Assembly (NCBI GenBank): GCA_900104855.1
Contig: FNSS01000001.1
Coordinates: 5,456,001 to 5,520,000, forward strand
Direction of reading: 5' to 3'
From: Rhizobiales bacterium GAS188
GTDB taxonomy: Bacteria; Pseudomonadota; Alphaproteobacteria; Rhizobiales; Beijerinckiaceae
Length of the DNA: 64,000 bases
The position numbers were made by a program, and so were the translations under genes. Shown here piece by piece: positions 62,060-64,000 of this stretch; the first letter of the stretch is position 1; every line of letters starts with the position of its first letter. The notes under the pieces were generated by a model. That model had not been told where the DNA came from. It was given only the letters and a program-made list of their open reading frames with translations, and ran no database searches.

Positions 62060-63091
62060 CTACTCGATCAATTCAGTTGCCCCGGCGACAACTGATGGCG
62101 GGAATGTGAGGCCGAGGGCCTTCGCAGCTCTGAGATTAAGCACGAGGTCGAATTTGGTTGGTTGCTGGACGGGCAGATCGGCCGGTCTGGCCCCCTTTAT
62201 GATCCTGTCCACGTAGTCCGCCGCAAGGCGGGATTGGTCGTCAAGGCTTGCCCCGAATGACATGAGCGCGCCAGCTTCAGCGTCTTCGCGATAGGGCATG
62301 AAGAGGGCGATTCGTTGCCGCTGCGCGAACGCAATGATTTGGGCCCGCCGCGATACAAATAATCCGTCCGGCGCTGAAAAGAGCGCCGTCCTGAATCGGA
62401 CATCTTGCGGAACCGCCAACGCTTGATCGAGTTCATCAGGGCTCGCCGCCTCGATCATCTTGAGCTCAAGACCCAAAGTCTTGGCAGCGTTCTGGTAAAT
62501 CGTTGTCGCGAAGGGTGATGCTCCAAATTGATTACTTGGATTCCTCAAGACGGACAGACAGCATATTTGCGGCAATACCTCTTTGACCAATTGCAGTCTC
62601 TTCGACTCCCAAATTTCGGTGGCGAGGCTGGATCCTGTGACGTTCCCGCCTGGCCGGGCAAAGCTTTGTACGAGACCGCTTGCGACGGGATCGCCGACCG
62701 AGAAGATGACGATCGGAATTGAATCGGTTTCCTTCTTGAGAGCCAAGGCTGAGGGAGTGGTGGCGCCAACAAGCACATCCGGCCTGAGGCCCACCAGCTC
62801 GGCCGCAAGCTTCGGTAGCGCCTCGGGCCGCCCCTTGGCGGATCGGAACTCGATCCTGAGATTGCGGCCTTCTTCGTAGCCTCGTTCGCGCAACTCCTCG
62901 ACGAAGGCGGGAGGAGGCGAAACAAGCTGTGAAACGCCGAGATACCCCACCGAGACAGACTTCACCGGTTGCGCGCTGGCCAGGCTCACCAGAAGAGCGA
63001 CAAGGCCCATCGCGGTCAACAGGCAGATGGCTCCCTGTTTCAATGTGGCTACCGAGATGCCGACGCTTGCGAGCTTCATGATGGCTCCCAA
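62060..63091 (-). CDS. ABC transporter substrate-binding protein (PF04392 type)
   Basis: This 343-residue protein has a Sec-like signal (AICLLTAMGLVALLVSLASAQ) and the family segments FVEELRERGYEEGRNL, IPIVIFSVGDPVASGLVQSFARPGGNVTG and FDLVLNLRAAKALGLTFPPSV. Unlike its neighbours it lacks the MRRR twin-arginine start and is more diverged. ATG 63091 or 63079 could start it. It is orphan, with no permease. Confidence 0.84.
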   Translation of the reverse strand: MGAIMKLASVGISVATLKQGAICLLTAMGLVALLVSLASAQPVKSVSVGYLGVSQLVSPPPAFVEELRERGYEEGRNLRIEFRSAKGRPEALPKLAAELVGLRPDVLVGATTPSALALKKETDSIPIVIFSVGDPVASGLVQSFARPGGNVTGSSLATEIWESKRLQLVKEVLPQICCLSVLRNPSNQFGASPFATTIYQNAAKTLGLELKMIEAASPDELDQALAVPQDVRFRTALFSAPDGLFVSRRAQIIAFAQRQRIALFMPYREDAEAGALMSFGASLDDQSRLAADYVDRIIKGARPADLPVQQPTKFDLVLNLRAAKALGLTFPPSVVAGATELIE

Positions 63092-63270
63092 GTTCGTACG
63101 CTGGATTAGGCCACGAGATCATGACCATTTTCCCCGAGCGAGGCAACCAAGCTCGAAGTTCGCGGGAACGTCCGGTTTCCACCCATGGACTAAACCGCTC
63201 GCGCGGTAAGGTTTCCCCGCCGGGAGCGCGGGCGAGGCTCATTGGATGTCGGCATAACGGGCTCTCCCGT

Positions 63271-63314
63271 CCTGTCTCAAGATCATGGGGTTTTTAAACC
63301 TCGTGTGAGACAGG
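63271..63314. promoter_or_regulatory. CCTGTCTCA/TGAGACAGG inverted repeat before recombinase gene
   Basis: This perfect 9-bp inverted repeat has a 26-bp loop containing ATGGGG and TTTTTAAACC, 11 bp before the recombinase start. It may be a terminal or subterminal recognition site of the element, or a regulatory hairpin. Confidence 0.5.
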
Positions 63315-63324
63315 AGCTATCGCC

Positions 63325-64000
63325 ATGACCGACAAGGCCATCAGCCCATTGCGCCAGCGCATGATCGAAGACATGACGGCTCGTCATTTCGCGGAGAAGG
63401 TCCAGAAGGACTACATCCGTTACGTCAAAAACTTCGCAGCTTTCCTCGGCCGCTCGCCCGATGCCGCCACCAGCGAGGATCTTCGTCTGTTTCAATTGCA
63501 CATGACGAAGACCCATGTGAGCCCGGGGAGCATCAATGCCGCGATCGTCGCGCTCCGGTTCTTTTTCAAGGTGACGCTCGAACGGGACGATCTGGTCCGG
63601 CGTCTGACGTTGGTGCGCGAACCGCGCAGGGCGCCGATCGTGTTGAGCCCCGAGGAAGTGGCGCGACTTCTGGAGGCCGCCCCCGGCGTCAAATACAAGG
63701 CGGCGCTCAGCGTGGCTTATGGGGCCGGTTTGCGCGTGTCCGAGGTCGTCGCGTTGAAGGTGTCCGATATCGACAGCAAGCGCATGACGCTCCGCGTTGA
63801 GCAAGGCAAGGGCGACAAGGATCGCTATGTCATGCTCTCGCCGCAACTGCTTGAGTTACTGCGCGACTGGTGGCATGTGGCGCGCCCACGGGCTTGGCTG
63901 TTCCCTGGGCTCGATCCGGTCAACCCAATGTCCGCCCGGCAGCTCCGTCGCGCCGTTTTCGCTGCGGCGCAGACGGCGGGAATCGCCAAGCGCGTGTCGC
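63325..64000 (+). CDS. tyrosine recombinase/integrase (truncated by window end)
   Basis: The first ~225 residues are present. The N-terminal SAM-like core-binding domain is SPLRQRMIEDMTARHF, then KDYIRYVKNFAAFLGRSPD. The catalytic domain begins LSPEEVARLLEAAP with the conserved first Arg in YGAGLRVSEVVAL and the lysine in EQGKGDKDR. The HxxR and Tyr motifs lie past the window. It resembles recombinases carried beside IS91-type transposases. ATG 63325 follows CAGGAG. Confidence 0.85.
   Translation, partial: MTDKAISPLRQRMIEDMTARHFAEKVQKDYIRYVKNFAAFLGRSPDAATSEDLRLFQLHMTKTHVSPGSINAAIVALRFFFKVTLERDDLVRRLTLVREPRRAPIVLSPEEVARLLEAAPGVKYKAALSVAYGAGLRVSEVVALKVSDIDSKRMTLRVEQGKGDKDRYVMLSPQLLELLRDWWHVARPRAWLFPGLDPVNPMSARQLRRAVFAAAQTAGIAKRVS

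Overview
The window is high-GC DNA with dense genes, strong ATG/GTG starts preceded by GGAG-type ribosome sites, and gene families typical of Alphaproteobacteria. Many paralogous MRRR-type substrate-binding proteins, PAAT transporters, hydroxyproline and hydantoin catabolism, and GTCATGGCCGGG-type palindromes all point to a soil or plant-associated member of the Hyphomicrobiales (Rhizobiales). The species cannot be fixed from the sequence alone.

Layout. 1-1448: end of kbl plus tdh (threonine to glycine). 1670-12631: a complete kdp potassium system. It has two tandem-duplicated KdpF-like micro-ORFs, kdpF, kdpA, kdpB and kdpC, then an IS110-family element inserted into a palindromic repeat, then kdpD and kdpE. 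13216-14234: a TPP riboswitch, a 29-codon leader ORF with an ATGA overlap, and an EamA-family transporter. 14463-16576: an orphan substrate-binding protein and purC. 16802-25639: a flavin/Fe-S oxidoreductase, a serine-glyoxylate type aminotransferase, an M20 amidohydrolase, an OsmC protein, a Gfo/Idh/MocA oxidoreductase and a PAS-GGDEF cyclase.

25865-41954 is the metabolic core. D-hydantoinase and an Asp/Glu/hydantoin racemase are divergent. A GntR regulator then diverges from a nine-gene operon: a PAAT-type ABC transporter, a DHDPS-family deaminase, a D-amino-acid (D-hydroxyproline) dehydrogenase, a 4-hydroxyproline epimerase, an enolase-superfamily enzyme and a Ser/Cys proline-racemase paralogue. 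This reads as uptake and degradation of hydroxyproline isomers. It is followed by an epoxide-hydrolase-like enzyme, an 8-oxoguanine-deaminase-like amidohydrolase, N-carbamoyl-D-amino-acid amidohydrolase and a ModA-like protein. Hydantoinase, racemase and carbamoylase together could yield D-amino acids for the dehydrogenase.

42280-53098: dienelactone hydrolase, aldo/keto reductase, then a six-TM PAS-GGDEF-EAL protein convergent with an RpfF-like (DSF synthase) crotonase. That pair is the best candidate signalling system in the window. A PLP gamma-lyase/synthase family enzyme, a gamma-glutamyltransferase and an AraC-GyrI regulator with a coupled downstream gene follow. 53355-64000: a GST, two near-identical LysE exporters, GntR and LysR regulators, a quinone reductase, a DoxX protein, three further PF04392-type binding-protein loci (one a pseudogene), and the start of a tyrosine recombinase cut by the window end.

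Non-coding structure is unusually rich. There are at least six copies of a CCTTCTCCCGC-type palindromic element, two copies of a GGCCGGG-type palindromic element, four short tandem-repeat arrays and several clean operator-like inverted repeats. No rRNA, tRNA or CRISPR array was recognised.
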